From Macrostomum hystrix (taxonomy: Eukaryota > Platyhelminthes > Macrostomidae): 64,000 bases of DNA. Position 1 is the stretch's first letter; every line of letters starts with the position of its first letter. Both the position numbers and the translations under genes were made by a program. Below the pieces are notes generated by a model. It was not told where the DNA came from and made no database searches. It saw only the letters and a list, made by a program, of their open reading frames with translations. The stretch spans positions 3,161,001 through 3,225,000 of the forward strand of contig CATNEN010000003.1 of assembly GCA_950097015.1 (NCBI GenBank), written 5' to 3'. Below, in pieces: positions 45,071 to 58,118 of this stretch.

Positions 45071-45538
45071 CAAATTTTAATAGTTTTTGTTGTACTTTCG
45101 AACGCGAATCGTTTTATTTTGTAACTTTCTTTGTTCTGTAACAGTGGGAGTATTTTTTATCGAAAAAATTTTATCTTGGAAAAATCGAAATAAAACTATT
45201 AGAAACACCTATTTCACTTTTTCCACCAGCTATTTAATGATGAATATATAATTTTGCACAGAGCAATATTTCTTCTTTAAGTTCTTACTCGCTATATCGA
45301 CATTGATTAAATAGAAAATTACTACATAAAAATCTAAATGCTAAAAATCCTTAATTACTACTACTGCTCCAGTAACAACGAGCGCAAATATTTTTTTCTA
45401 CAAAATTTGATTGCTTTTAACCTTCGTATTTGGAGTGAAGAAAAGACAATAATTGCGTTAAAAAAGCACTCTAGGGCAAAAAAGCAAATACGAGTATGTT
45501 TCCAGGAAAAACTAGTCAAACTAGAAATTAGCTAGACT

Positions 45539-46075
45539 CTCTGTCGAACAGGTTGACACTCCTGTCTAACAGGTAGATTCTCTTGTCTAACAGGTAGATT
45601 CTCCTGTCTAACAGGTAGACTGACACTCCTGTCTAACAGGTAGACTCTCCTGTCTAACAGGTAGACTCTCCTGTCTAACAGGTAGACTGACACTCCTGTC
45701 TAACAGGTAGACTCTCCTGTCTAACAGGTAGACTCTCCTGTCTAACAGGTAGACTCTCCTGTCTAACAGGTAGACACTCCTGTCTAACAGGTAGAATCTG
45801 CTATTTAACAGGTCGACTCTCCTGCCTAACAGGTAGACTGACACTCCTGTCTCACAGGTCGACTCTCCTGCCTAACAGGTAGACTGACACTCCTGTCTCA
45901 CAGGTCGACTCTCCTGCCTAACAGGTAGACTGACACGATCCTGTCTAACAGGTAGACTCTCCTGCCTAACAGGTAGACTGACACTTCTGTCTAACAGGTA
46001 GACTGACACTCCTGTCTTAAAGGTAGACTGACACTTCTGTCTAACAGGTAGAGGCTCCTGTTTAACAGGTAGAAC
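45539..46075. repeat. 20-21-bp minisatellite with TCTAACAGG core
   Basis: Units are of the type CTGTCTAACAGGTAGACTCT, often with a TGACAC insert. It ends about 125 bp from the tRNA gene. Confidence 0.95.
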
Positions 46076-46190
46076 CTTGTGTCTAATCTGAAAATTTTAC
46101 GGTATAATCTACTAATGCAATCTAACAGACAGACTCATCAGTCTAGAAGGCGGTCTTGCCTCTATAACCTGTCTAATTCGCAAAACAAAT

Positions 46191-46195
46191 AAAAA
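46191..46195 (-). terminator. Pol III terminator of tRNA-Glu
   Basis: A run of five T on the minus strand lies 6 nt after the tRNA 3' end. Confidence 0.8.
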
Positions 46196-46201
46196 TTATA
46201 T

Positions 46202-46272
46202 TCCCTGACCGGGAGTCGAACCCGGGCCGCCTGGGTGAGAGCCAGGAATCCTAACCGCTAGACCATCAGGGA
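46202..46272 (-). tRNA. tRNA-Glu (anticodon CTC)
   Basis: The minus strand folds as a full cloverleaf: acceptor stem TCCCTGA/TCAGGGA, anticodon stem CCTGG/CCAGG around loop CTCTCAC with anticodon CTC, and T arm CCGGG-TTCGACT-CCCGG. The A box (TGGTCTAGCGGTTAGGA) and B box (GGTTCGACTCC) are intact. It closely resembles animal tRNA-Glu. A T5 terminator follows. Confidence 0.97.
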
Positions 46273-47437
46273 CTTATTACCTGCTGTGTCCGAACCCCGG
46301 TTTATCAGTTCGCGCGTTGAAGCAGTGAGTGAAGAAAAAGAATATAGTGACACGCGCACATTGCATTCCAACCCTAGACCTCATTGTCCTGCAGTCTTGT
46401 CTTTCACACTATACTGAAAAAATGCAGAAGCAACATAAAAAAAGCTAGAGATAGCCAACCTGCCTATGCAGTTTACAGATAAGGTTTAATTGTAGCTCGT
46501 ATATAATCTGATATTCGGATATTTCTGGAATTAGGGGGGAATATGTAATACAGAGTTTCTTAATTTCGGACATTCATATTAGTGCGGAGAATCTGAAAAT
46601 CTGAAACTTTTTTATTTTGTTTTAATCCACAAGTTTTAAATGTATTATTGTTCATTTTCGAAAATCGGACTCAAAGATTCACTTTCAGCTAAATAGCGCG
46701 CTGCTTTCAAAAACTGTGTACCGGCCAAGAGCTCTACTTGTTACAAAGAGTACAAAAGTACAAAGAGTACAAGAGTACAAAATTTAAAATCGTGTATACA
46801 ATTTTTTTAACTAAACCTTTCCAAAAAGATACCGCATTATTCAGTGGGAAGGAGTCATTTTCATGCTATGGTTATATGTTTACTAATAATTATTAATTCA
46901 AGAATTCGGCAGTTTTTCACAATTACGAGTAGAATCAAGGTTTTCTAATAAATTCACACTTTTAGCTAAATTTTTGTTTTAATTAACAGTAGAATTACCA
47001 TGCACGGGCGGTGTTTCGAATACCCACCCATTTTTCTTTCTTCTGTCTCTACCCAAATATTGAACCGATCGCCATGAGAATCCAGAACACGCCCAACAAT
47101 TTTCCTCTCTATCCGTTTAAACAACTTCCAGAATCACGAAATATCGGTATCGTCGAGTCAACGACTCTCGTCGGGGTGTCTGGTGGCAAGAACCACCAAT
47201 ATAGGGGATAATTTTTCTGCTAATAAAATTGCATCATGTTGGCTATTGCTGTTGACTTTTTTGGATTGATTAAATTGTTAATTTTATCATTTTGACCCGG
47301 TATTTGAAATACCCCCGCGGTTATTCCATTGTTGAATGGCAATGAAAAGCTGCGAGAATTAATTAAAAAATCTTCTAATTGTTAAAATTATCTGCAAAAG
47401 CTTGTTTTGTTTTTTAACGCCAAGGAAGCAGCATTTC
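46273..47437. other. Intergenic, no gene recognised
   Basis: AT-rich DNA between the tRNA and the 3' end of alpha-tubulin. The frame at 47011-47211 has no known motif. No AATAAA was seen on the minus strand close after the tubulin stop; AATTAA variants occur about 80 bp on. Confidence 0.5.
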
Positions 47438-49565
<2,128 letters not shown>

Positions 49566-49794
49566 GACTGCTTTGAAACAATGTCTTAAGCGAACAGTCA
49601 ATAGCCCCAGGTGATGCCAGCAAACTTGTAGACTGACACTTTTTTCGGATCTAAAGATACGAATCGTAATAGATTCGGGCCGTCAGGGTACTAAAACGAT
49701 CCTGTTTTATTATAGTCAACTGCCTGCGTTGGTCAGAAAATGCCTACGTCGTCTATCCTTCTTCCCCACTTCCCTGTACGCCTTCGATCGCGTA

Positions 49795-49801
49795 CTTTAT
49801 A
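49795..49801 (-). promoter_or_regulatory. Possible TATA box of alpha-tubulin
   Basis: TATAAAG on the minus strand lies 230 bp upstream of the proposed start codon. A GA-rich array begins about 180 bp further upstream. Confidence 0.35.
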
Positions 49802-49979
49802 GTACATTCGGCTGCTTATTCGCTGTTCCAGAGAGAATGTGGGGCCAACGAGAAAAATCAATTTGTGGGGCAATTTTTTTCTCTGCTGCAGAAAGTATAC
49901 CACTTGGGTGCAAGGCATACAGAAGGCATACTTCATTTGTGTTGATGTCTGACGCACCTGATGCTCTCAGTTTATCTCT

Positions 49980-50845
49980 TCTCTTCCCTTTACACTTTCT
50001 ATCCTTCCCTCTCTTCACTCCTCTCTCCTTCCCTCTCTTCTCTCCTCTCTCCTTAGCTCTCTTCTATCCTCTCTCCTTCCCTCTCTTCTCTCCTCTCTCC
50101 TTACCTCTATTCTCTCCTCTCTCCTTAGCTCTCTTCTATCCTCTCTCCTTACCTCTCTTCTCTCCTCTCTCCTTCCCTCTCTTCACTCCTCTCTCCTTCC
50201 CTCTCTTCACTCCTCTCTCCTTCCCTCTCTTCTCTCCTCTCTCCTTCCCTCTATTCTCTCCTCTCTCCTTTTCTCTCTTCACTCCTCTCTCCTTCCCTCT
50301 CTTCTCTCCTCTCTCCTTCCCTCTCTTCACTCCTCTCTCCTTCCCTCTCTTCTCTCCTCTCTCCTTCCCTCTCTTCTCTCCTCTCTCCTTCCCTCTCTTC
50401 ACTCCTCTCTCCTTCCCTCTCTTCTCTCCTCTCTCCTTCCCTCTATTCTCTCCTCTCTCCTTCCCTCTCTTCTCTCCTCTCTCCTTCCCTCTCTTCTCTC
50501 CTCTCTCCTTACCTCTATTCTCTCCTCTCTCCTTAGCTCTCTTCTATCCTCTCTCCTTACCTCTCTTCTCTCCTCTCTCCTTCCCTCTCTTCACTCCTCT
50601 CTCCTTTCCTCTCTTCACTCCTCTCTCCTTTCCTCTCTTCACTCCTCTCTCCTTCCCTCTCTTCTCTCCTCTCTCCTTCCCTCTCTTCACTCCTCTCTCC
50701 TTTCCTCTCTTCACTCCTCTCTCCTTCCCTCTCTTCACTCCTCTCTCCTTGCCTCTCTTCACTCCTCTCTCCTTCCCTCTCTTCTCTCCTCTCTCCTTCC
50801 CTCTCTTCACTCCTCTCTCCTTGCCTCTCTTCACTTCTCTTCACG
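49980..50845. repeat. 24-bp polypyrimidine minisatellite, about 36 copies
   Basis: The unit is CCTTCCCTCTCTTCTCTCCT plus CTCT, with ACTCCT, TTAGCT and TTACCT variants. The plus strand is nearly all C and T, the minus strand GA-rich. The unit length keeps reading frames open on both strands; these are not genes. It lies upstream of the alpha-tubulin promoter. Confidence 0.98.
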
Positions 50846-51431
50846 CCCCATATGGTAGTGGCGCCCCATGTTTTAGTGGCATCCATGTGTAACGCCATCG
50901 AGAAGACATTTCCATAGAGTAGCCGATGCTCTATCTTCCTACTTTCAGTAGCTTATCAAAAAGCGAATTTACTTCGACTTTTTTAGCACAAAAAACTCGT
51001 TTGACTCGCTGTTTACTTAAAAACTTAACAAAAATCTATCTTAAATTCAAAATTGTTCCAATCATGAATAAATCATTACAAAAGGACAGGATGGCGCCAG
51101 CAGTACGTTTAGGTCCGATTGGAACAGAATGCAAATCTGGGAATCAGTTTTTGATTAAAGTCGAAGTAACCGCTTGGCTAGGGCCTGCCCATGATGCCAA
51201 GCAGCCTGGGGTCATATTTAAGCAACGCAAAGTGTGCTTGTGAAATATCTTTGCTTGATCTAACTAAAAAAGACGTCATTTGTATTTCGTCTACTATTAG
51301 TAGAAATGTTAGAATTTTAATGCAGTTCTTGTTTTTCGTTTGAAAACGAAACAATACTTCGTTTCGCCAGAACAAAACAAGCCAGAAACCGGTCTCGGTC
51401 TGCCAGCGCGAGGTTCGTTCCCCACTTTTAG
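50846..51431. other. Intergenic, no gene recognised
   Basis: A plus-strand frame at about 51064-51243 (MNKSLQKDRMAPAVRLGPIG...) has no motif I recognise. Coding exons for the missing front of the Mab-21 gene might be here but could not be supported. Confidence 0.4.
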
Positions 51432-51660
51432 TGTGTTACAAGGTACGTGGGTAGGTGAGGCGGTCTCCAAGTTCATGGAGTGAGGTACGTGGGTAGGTGA
51501 GGCGGTCTCCAAGTTCATGGAGTGAGGTACGTGGGTAGGTGAGGCGGTCTCCAAGTTCATGGAGTGAGGTACGTGGGTAGGTGAGGCGGTCTCCAAGTTC
51601 ATGGAGTGAGGTACGTGGGTAGGTGAGGCGGTCTCCAAGTTCATGGAGTGAGGTACGTAG
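51432..51660. repeat. 42-bp minisatellite, 5 near-identical copies
   Basis: The unit contains AGGTACGTGGGTAGGTGAGG followed by CGGTCTCCAAGTTCATGG. The copies are virtually identical. It lies about 115 bp before the Mab-21 exon acceptor. Confidence 0.97.
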
Positions 51661-51775
51661 CCTTTGGATGTTAAAATTTACACGGCTACTATTGAGGATG
51701 GAAGAAATTGATTATTCTCTTGTTCAAAAAACGTACTGTTAAAAATATATCGGTTTTAACTCACTCCTATTACAG

Positions 51776-53162
51776 CTTCTTCACCAGCGAAAGCTGTCAC
51801 GGGCAACAGTTTAAGACCAGCCATAGACTACGTTTACGCTAGCCGTCTTTGTTGCTACCCACCTATCGCTCCGCTCCTGCCAGAGAGAGTGTCCAAGTCG
51901 AAAATGCGACAGTTGGTGTTGGAGGCCCTCCGACGCGAGCTAGTATCCAGCTCCAGCCCGTGTCACGCCGTAAACGCGGCGTCACCTGGAAAAGACGGCG
52001 AGCAGCTCCGTGTGAGCACATCTTTTCTAGAGATGCGGCTGCTGAGAAGTCTCACAACTCTGCAGGGTCAGCTGTTTATCACACTTAAGTACTTAATAAA
52101 GAAAGTAATTAGTCACGAGACTGGCTTCAACCTCAAAGGCCTAAAACCTTATCACGCCAAGTCCATCACGTTTCGAATGCTGGACGAGACACCAGTCGAG
52201 CAATGGCAGCCAGAAAATCTTATGAGTCTGGTGAGACAGTCGCTGCAGATGCTGCTGGACGATGTGGAAAGCAACTGCACCCACGACAATACCGAGGGTC
52301 GAATTATGAACCACTTTTTTCTTCGAGACGTACACAACTACCTAAAAGGTGTTGATCGCAGCGATGGTGCGAGTATGATAGAAACATTGCGACAGACTGC
52401 AAGCACCTTGAGAACAGTGCTCGAACAACTTCCAATTTGGTTGAATAAATTCATCGAATATCTAGAACCCGTGAGTGATTCGGGAAAATTTGTATTTCAT
52501 CCGTTTCTACTTCTGCCAGATTTGCGGCTGACACCTGTACCGCAGTTGCGCTTCATCGAATACCATAATATTTATGACGTCGTCAGAGAATGCTTGGTGC
52601 ATCTCTCGCAAGGCTCAGATTGCAGCGTTCGTGTGTCAAGCGTCTGGGGGAATTGACTGACAAACTGCCTGACTGCGCCAGATCGGCTAGAAAGGTTATT
52701 TTAGTGCTGATCTTTCTCAAGTTTCACGATCGGGACGCCGCTGTGAAAGTTCTGATGAGCTGTCGAGAGTACAAAGTGAGTAGAGGCGTCGTGCTCCACT
52801 CGGAAATGCAGGCATCTGATGCCACCGTCGAATACGTTTGGAAGCAGCTTGAGACGAACGACTCGGCCTGGAAGTTCTGCTTTGAATTTCAGCAAAGACC
52901 CACACTGCAGTTTTTGCCGGCAGTCATAGCAAAGTGGTTTCCGATGCCAGTTCCCGGCTTTAGAAACTACTTTTATATAAACTTTGAGGCCTTTCTGCAG
53001 TGTCTACGCATTGAGCTATTGGAGGAAGGAAGCGAAATAGCGTTTGAATGGATGGTCAAGTTGACTAAAAGATTCAAGAAAGCTAAAGCCGACGAGCAGG
53101 AAATGAACGCCTGCCATGATATGATCAGCACTAAAGATGGAGAGTATAAGTTTTCTGTCTAG
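51776..53162 (+). CDS. Mab-21 domain protein, C-terminal exon with a -1 frameshift
   Basis: Mab-21 proteins share a nucleotidyltransferase fold with cGAS. The exon opens at CTATTACAG|CTTCTTC and reads on through SSPAKAVTGNSL..., RLLRSLTTLQGQLFITLKYL, YHAKSITFRMLDETPVEQW and NHFFLRDVHNYL. These match the C-terminal half of Mab-21. This frame stops at TGA about 52656. The next frame (-1) continues with RLGELTDKLPDC, FLKFHDRDAAVKVL and FPMPVPGFRNYFYINFEAFL to a stop at 53162, with similar composition. The frames overlap from about 52590; a G5 run at 52649 is a likely site. This may be an assembly error, a recent pseudogene or recoding. The catalytic NTase half is not seen and would need upstream exons. 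Confidence 0.75.
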
Positions 53163-53323
53163 AAACTAATAAAATTTTAAATTACACGCGTACATGCGGT
53201 GACAATTAAAAGCTGGTGCTGAAAATCGTAGTGAACATATTCTGATATTATTTATATTCGCTTTACTTAATCTCGTATTTTAGTGCACACCTATATAGCT
53301 TCTACTCGTATATTGATCCATCC

Positions 53324-53627
53324 GATAAAAATAAGGAGGCAAGGGCACATCATTTGGTGACACTAGACCCGCAGCCATTAGAGCACACACGCACACAGAT
53401 ACTGTACACTCACAGAGGGTGTGTACATCTATCCTGACTTTCTCATCGTCAGGCAGTGTACACTCTCACTGTACCTTGGAGGTTGGCTCACTAGGGCGTA
53501 AATTGCACGACAAGCCCGCAAGCCTTCTCTCTGCGGCTGCGCCCCAAATGAATGTGGCCTCGCGCCTCGGAATCGATCGCTTAGGGGCCTTGGCGCGAGA
53601 GACAAACGCGTTAACCGCTCTGCCACC
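53324..53627 (-). mobile_element. SINE family 1 copy
   Basis: Same family as 48873-49240, inverted. The head (as read on plus, AACCGCTCTGCCACC at the right end) and body are recognisable. A possible 8-bp duplication ATCCATCC flanks it at 53316-53323 and 53628-53635. It lies 160 bp after the Mab-21 stop. Confidence 0.9.
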
Positions 53628-53635
53628 ATCCATCC

Positions 53636-54106
53636 TTGATGGATTAACTGCCGACTCTCTTTTCAGAGTGCGAAGCATGTACGTGTCCGTGTTTCTTAAT
53701 GATTTTAGTTATTTGTCTTTTTCGCATTCTGACGATTTATTACACTACATTATTACACTATACTAACGTGTTCCTGTACTCAGAAAAACACTAATATTAT
53801 GTACCGTAATAAATCATTCTTAAATGTAAACTTAACCATGTATTGAATATGCATATGAGGATATGCATGTATTATGGTACTATGCAAGGCTGTGCCTAGT
53901 GTCTTTAGAAAATGTTGCTGCCTAAATGTTACAAATGAAACACTCGCATTCATATGGAAGCATTCATGGAATACTTTGATGGCAATTAAGTTGGTGACAG
54001 TACGTGACAGTACTACACAGTACGTGACAGTAGTACAAAAAAGTACTGCTGTGTAATAGGCCGAGTCTGCCAAATCCAGCCAATTGGCAAGGATCCTAAA
54101 TCTAAT
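53636..54106. other. Intergenic, no gene recognised
   Basis: It contains a small local repeat of GTACGTGACAGTA at 53995-54035. Nothing else is supported. Confidence 0.4.
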
Positions 54107-54111
54107 TATTT

Positions 54112-54584
54112 TGTAAGCGATTGAAAAGCGCTTACATCGGTTCTCCTTTCAATCAGCGACCTTCACCTGCATTTCGACCCACCCAGCGCTCAAAAAAGAC
54201 CTGAGCGAGCCAGACCGGCTGACCTGACGGCCTGGAAAGCAATGACGCAGAGACCGAGAACCTATGCACCCTATCAGCCTGCGAACTCGTGCCTAGAATG
54301 CTCGGGGCTGGTGTGTTGGGTTGGGGACCATGGCAACGCGGGGCAGAGAGAGAACTGCTTGTGTGTTATCTTTTATATCTCTCTCTCTCTGACCCCCCCC
54401 TACTGCTAAACACTGTGCCTTATCGCTTGAATATAAAATACACTGCTTCGTAGATATGCTCCTGCACTGAAGCTTTGAGATGTGAGTCTCACACTCATAA
54501 TTGTTGGCCTCTGTGGTCAGTACGAGTTCAAGTCTTTCGGTTAGTGTCGGCAGAAGGTAGCAGGCAGCAAGAAAACCTGCTATA
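54112..54584 (+). repeat. 5' LTR
   Basis: It begins TGTAAGCGATTG and ends CCTGCTATA. It contains a CT run, a C-rich run (GACCCCCCCC) and TTGAATATAAAATACAC, a possible TATA box, in that order. Confidence 0.93.
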
Positions 54585-55481
54585 TCTGGTTCCCTAGACC
54601 TTCCGGAGTCACCGCTAGACACAAGACAACGATTCCTGCTACACTGACAGAGGACTTCGTACTGGATGAAGGCCGGAGATCGAGAGGCGACGCGCAGTTT
54701 CGTACCAAGCTACCAGCCAGACACTACTCAGCAACCAGCGCAAATCACGACGATTCTTACCTAGAGCGGTCATTTGGCGAGCGATTCAATTATTGTTCAA
54801 CACTGGGAAAATGCGGTTACTACTGTAGCCGCATGTAATAACCTACAAGGCACTACACAAATGTCGACTTTTTTCCCTGCCAGCCAAGTCTGAAGTTGAT
54901 CAAGATGGAAGATTGTGACGAAGAAGATTGTCAAGCAGTCGTAGTTTACAATAATTGACTCTGGCCAATGAGCCAGCAACACTGACACACACGGAGACAT
55001 TGATATTTCACTTTGCATGCAAAAGCATGCCCTTTGTGAAGCAGGCGACTTCACCGATTATAAAACTAGACTGCAAATACTTGTTGTGACGCCTGAGCTG
55101 CAACTAAGCAAGCCCGATGGGACTGCCACCAGTAACAGCACCCCCCTGGCCACCGTGCGATGGTCAGTTTTCGGGGAACATACATTGCCCCATGTTGATG
55201 ATAATTGCTGCACACACTACTCAAGCTGTACTGCTCAGTCGAAGGGACGAGCTGGTGCAAGCCAGGACATTTTCTGCCAGTCAAGACCAACTCAGACTCC
55301 AGGACCGCATACAATCAAGAAGATCGGCACCAAACAAGCTGCCGAGCACAATGCAAGAAAAGCTGGTATGAGACTGCCAATCGCGAGAAAGACAGGACAT
55401 CATCAGAACATCACGGTACCAGTGGGATCTTCGACGCCAGGAGAACTGACACGGGTGTCAGTTTTTCAAAAGGGGAAGATA

Positions 55482-55954
55482 TGTAAGCGATTGAAAAGCG
55501 CTTACATCGGTTCTCCTTTCAATCAGCGACCTTCACCTGCATTTCGACCCACCCAGCGCTCAAAAAAGACCTGAGCGAGCCAGACCGGCTGACCTGACGG
55601 CCTGGAAAGCAATGACGCAGAGACCGAGAACCTATGCACCCTATCAGCCTGCGAACTCGTGCCTAGAATGCTCGGGGCTGGTGTGTTGGGTTGGGGACCA
55701 TGGCAACGCGGGGCAGAGAGAGAACTGCTTGTGTGTTATCTTTTATATCTCTCTCTCTCTGACCCCCCCCTACTGCTAAACACTGTGCCTTATCGCTTGA
55801 ATATAAAATACACTGCTTCGTAGATATGCTCCTGCACTGAAGCTTTGAGATGTGAGTCTCACACTCATAATTGTTGGCCTCTGTGGTCAGTACGAGTTCA
55901 AGTCTTTCGGTTAGTGTCGGCAGAAGGTAGCAGGCAGCAAGAAAACCTGCTATA
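55482..55954 (+). repeat. 3' LTR
   Basis: No difference from the 5' LTR was found on reading both. It is followed by the TATTT target duplication and then a short GATCCCA-type repeat (about 55968-56025). Confidence 0.93.
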
Positions 55955-56144
55955 TATTTAATAAGCCGGATCCCATACCAGATCCCAATATCCCAGATAC
56001 CAATTAATATCCCAGATCCCAGGCAAGCTTTCCTACTCCTCCTAATCCTCCTACTCCTTCCTAACTCCCTCCTTTCCTCCTTTCCATCACCTGTCTTCTT
56101 ATGACGGAATGACGCCTTATTCTGGGGTGCCATTGCATGCAGTT

Positions 56145-56152
56145 TGACGTCA
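56145..56152. promoter_or_regulatory. CRE-type palindrome TGACGTCA
   Basis: A perfect CRE/ATF consensus lies 83 bp before a short open frame. No other promoter element was recognised beside it. Confidence 0.35.
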
Positions 56153-56234
56153 TCTAAAAAATGAGGAACCCTTGCCCTGTTTCTAAAATTACAGCTAATT
56201 TTAGCTTAATTTCATCCTGTGCGCAGCGCATCCG

Positions 56235-56438
56235 ATGCAAGGATTGAGTTGCATCATTCAAGACTTAAGTGAGAGAAACTTTCTCCTCTCGTTAGACCGT
56301 GTCAGTGTCACTTTTGACTCAATAGAATCGGACCATTCCAAGGAGTTGATAGATGGGATAGAATGCTTCTCAGAAAAGTTACGAGGGGTGGTTTACGCCG
56401 AAAAAGACGCTACAAAAATTTCTACTGTTTCTACATAA
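56235..56438 (+). CDS. Possible small protein or terminal exon, 67 residues, unknown
   Basis: ATG...TAA encodes a hydrophilic, heptad-like sequence (IQDLSERNFLLSLDRVSVTF, SKELIDGIECFSEKLRGVVY) whose amino-acid mix looks like a real helical protein. A possible acceptor (CCTGTGCGCAG) precedes it at 56226, so it may be the last exon of a gene interrupted upstream by the LTR element. No family is recognised. It may also be chance. Confidence 0.35.
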   Translation: MQGLSCIIQDLSERNFLLSLDRVSVTFDSIESDHSKELIDGIECFSEKLRGVVYAEKDATKISTVST

Positions 56439-56439
56439 A

Positions 56440-58090
56440 AATTGTACTTGCTTCTGATCGTCATTGTGTGCAAGCAGATCGAAAGCTCTTCTTTTGATAT
56501 GACTTATGTGTTTAATTGCTCAAAACTGCTGGCATCGAATTTTAATTGTAAATGAATGATATGTCGATTCGATCAAAAATAACGAAACTTTAAAACTAAT
56601 GACCATGTTTGAAGAAAGTCCATTTTGTAAACTGATGTAGTGCCTTTTTGAGTGCCTCGAAAATATTACTTAGAAGTTATAACTCGTTAGTTTATTACAT
56701 TATCGTGTGTGCCTACAAGTTTTTTGGTTATTTAGTGTTTATTATTAATTTCTAGCTCATGTTCGGAATCATTTCTGATTCGTTTGGCGTGGCACATATT
56801 GGCATAAAACAAACAAGCCACAAAATTCATAGTAGGCCTTTTGCAACAGAACAAGGCCTATAAATTAGGCCTATGGGTATATCATATTCATAATTCATAT
56901 TATGCCTTGCCTAGGCCTATGGCATACCAGGCATACACTAGGCGGCTAGGCCTAGCCTAGAGCTTTATTAAAGGTGACATCCAATGCATGTAGACACAGG
57001 CACAGCATGATGTTGACTTAGGTCTAGTGACAGTAGAGTGCATCTAGGTTATATAAAGTAGGGGGTATCTAGAGTAAGTTGGAACATTAGGCTGTCAAAA
57101 TAGCCATGTGTCAAAGTGGCTACGTAATATAATGGCCATACATAAAAACTACTTTAGTCTAGATTAGGCTATGTATAGGTCTTACCCAGAATAGGATTTG
57201 TAATGCTAGAATGTGTTCCAAAACTATTTATTCAAAATTAAAAATAAATTAAAAAATATATTAATTAGCAATGAAACAAAGTCACTTCTCTTATCAACCA
57301 TCTTTCTTGCTAGGCCCCTACTATTTGTCATTAGTGCTAGGCCCTACCCATATTAGTTATACCAACCCTGAGCAAAAAATTTCAATGCACATAAAAATTT
57401 TCAGCATATATTAGATGATCCAATTTAATTTCCATTGTAGAATTGTAGAATATTCATCATTATGGCATGAGTTAAACAGTTTAATAGGCTGTAAGCATAG
57501 CTAATAGTAGAAACAATATAAAATGCCAAAATATTCTTAAAGTACTCACACATTTCTTTTCAATGTAATAAATGTTAAAGTCCTTGTTTGATTCTTTTAA
57601 TATTCCTATTTTGATTGTCAAAAGTGATAATTCCCTAATTTTATGTCTTGTAATGTTTACATGGATCTACAATATCAAGGTCTATTTATAATTTTTAGCC
57701 CACTATTGCAACAAGTATTATTGCTTATTTAATTCTTCAAAACATTTTTTTCTGTGAATTTTTGCCTTTTTGTCTTTTTTACTTCTCATATCTTGTAGTC
57801 TTGGTAGTAAAGTTTGTTTGTCAACAGTTTTTTGTAACTCTAACTATAACATTGGTATTGCAAACTCTACCCAGTTAGTGACAAAACATATATATTAATA
57901 AACAAAACTAAAGGATATTAAAACAGTCTAAATAACAGAAGATCAGCTAGTGTTTTAAATACTGACAAGCACTACACCTTATATATAATTATATTAGTAA
58001 TGTCATTAGCAATTCTGAAATAATTCTATGATTGTCATTTTAATTAGTTTGAAACATTTGTTTACAGAATGTCTTCTTTTATTTCTTTTA
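56440..58090. other. AT-rich region, no gene recognised
   Basis: It has many AGGCCTA motifs (56840-57200). An acceptor (TTTCTTTTAG at 58091) marks the 5' UTR exon of the RRM gene, so part of this is probably its first intron. Confidence 0.5.
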
Positions 58091-58118
58091 GCTGTTTTGA
58101 TTTGTGAAAAGCAAAAAA

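Larger units (their letters stand above)
54112..55954 (+). mobile_element. Non-autonomous LTR retrotransposon, 1843 bp, identical LTRs
   Basis: Two direct repeats of 473 bp (54112-54584 and 55482-55954) that read identically flank an 897-bp interior. A 5-bp target duplication TATTT lies at 54107-54111 and 55955-55959. A polypurine tract (AAAAGGGGAAGAT) abuts the 3' LTR, and a TGG that may begin the primer-binding site lies two bases after the 5' LTR. The interior has no intact gag or pol. Short open frames near its 3' end (about 55340-55470) look like the last part of a pol polyprotein, so this is probably an internally deleted Ty3/gypsy-type element. LTR identity means recent insertion. Confidence 0.95.

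Noticed and set aside
49729-50892. 387-residue FPLFSPLS-repeat protein
   Set aside because: It is a translation of the 24-bp polypyrimidine array; a unit length divisible by three prevents stops. No start context or non-repeat domain.
51309-51644. MNLETASPTHVPHS repeat protein
   Set aside because: Only the translation of the 42-bp array.
52640-52660. Programmed -1 frameshift in the Mab-21 gene
   Set aside because: The local sequence is not a standard X XXY YYZ slippery site and no obvious pseudoknot was seen. An indel or assembly error is more likely.
54293-54622. 109-residue minus-strand frame, with a near-copy in 55663-56133
   Set aside because: It is the LTR sequence read backwards; duplicated because the LTRs are duplicated.
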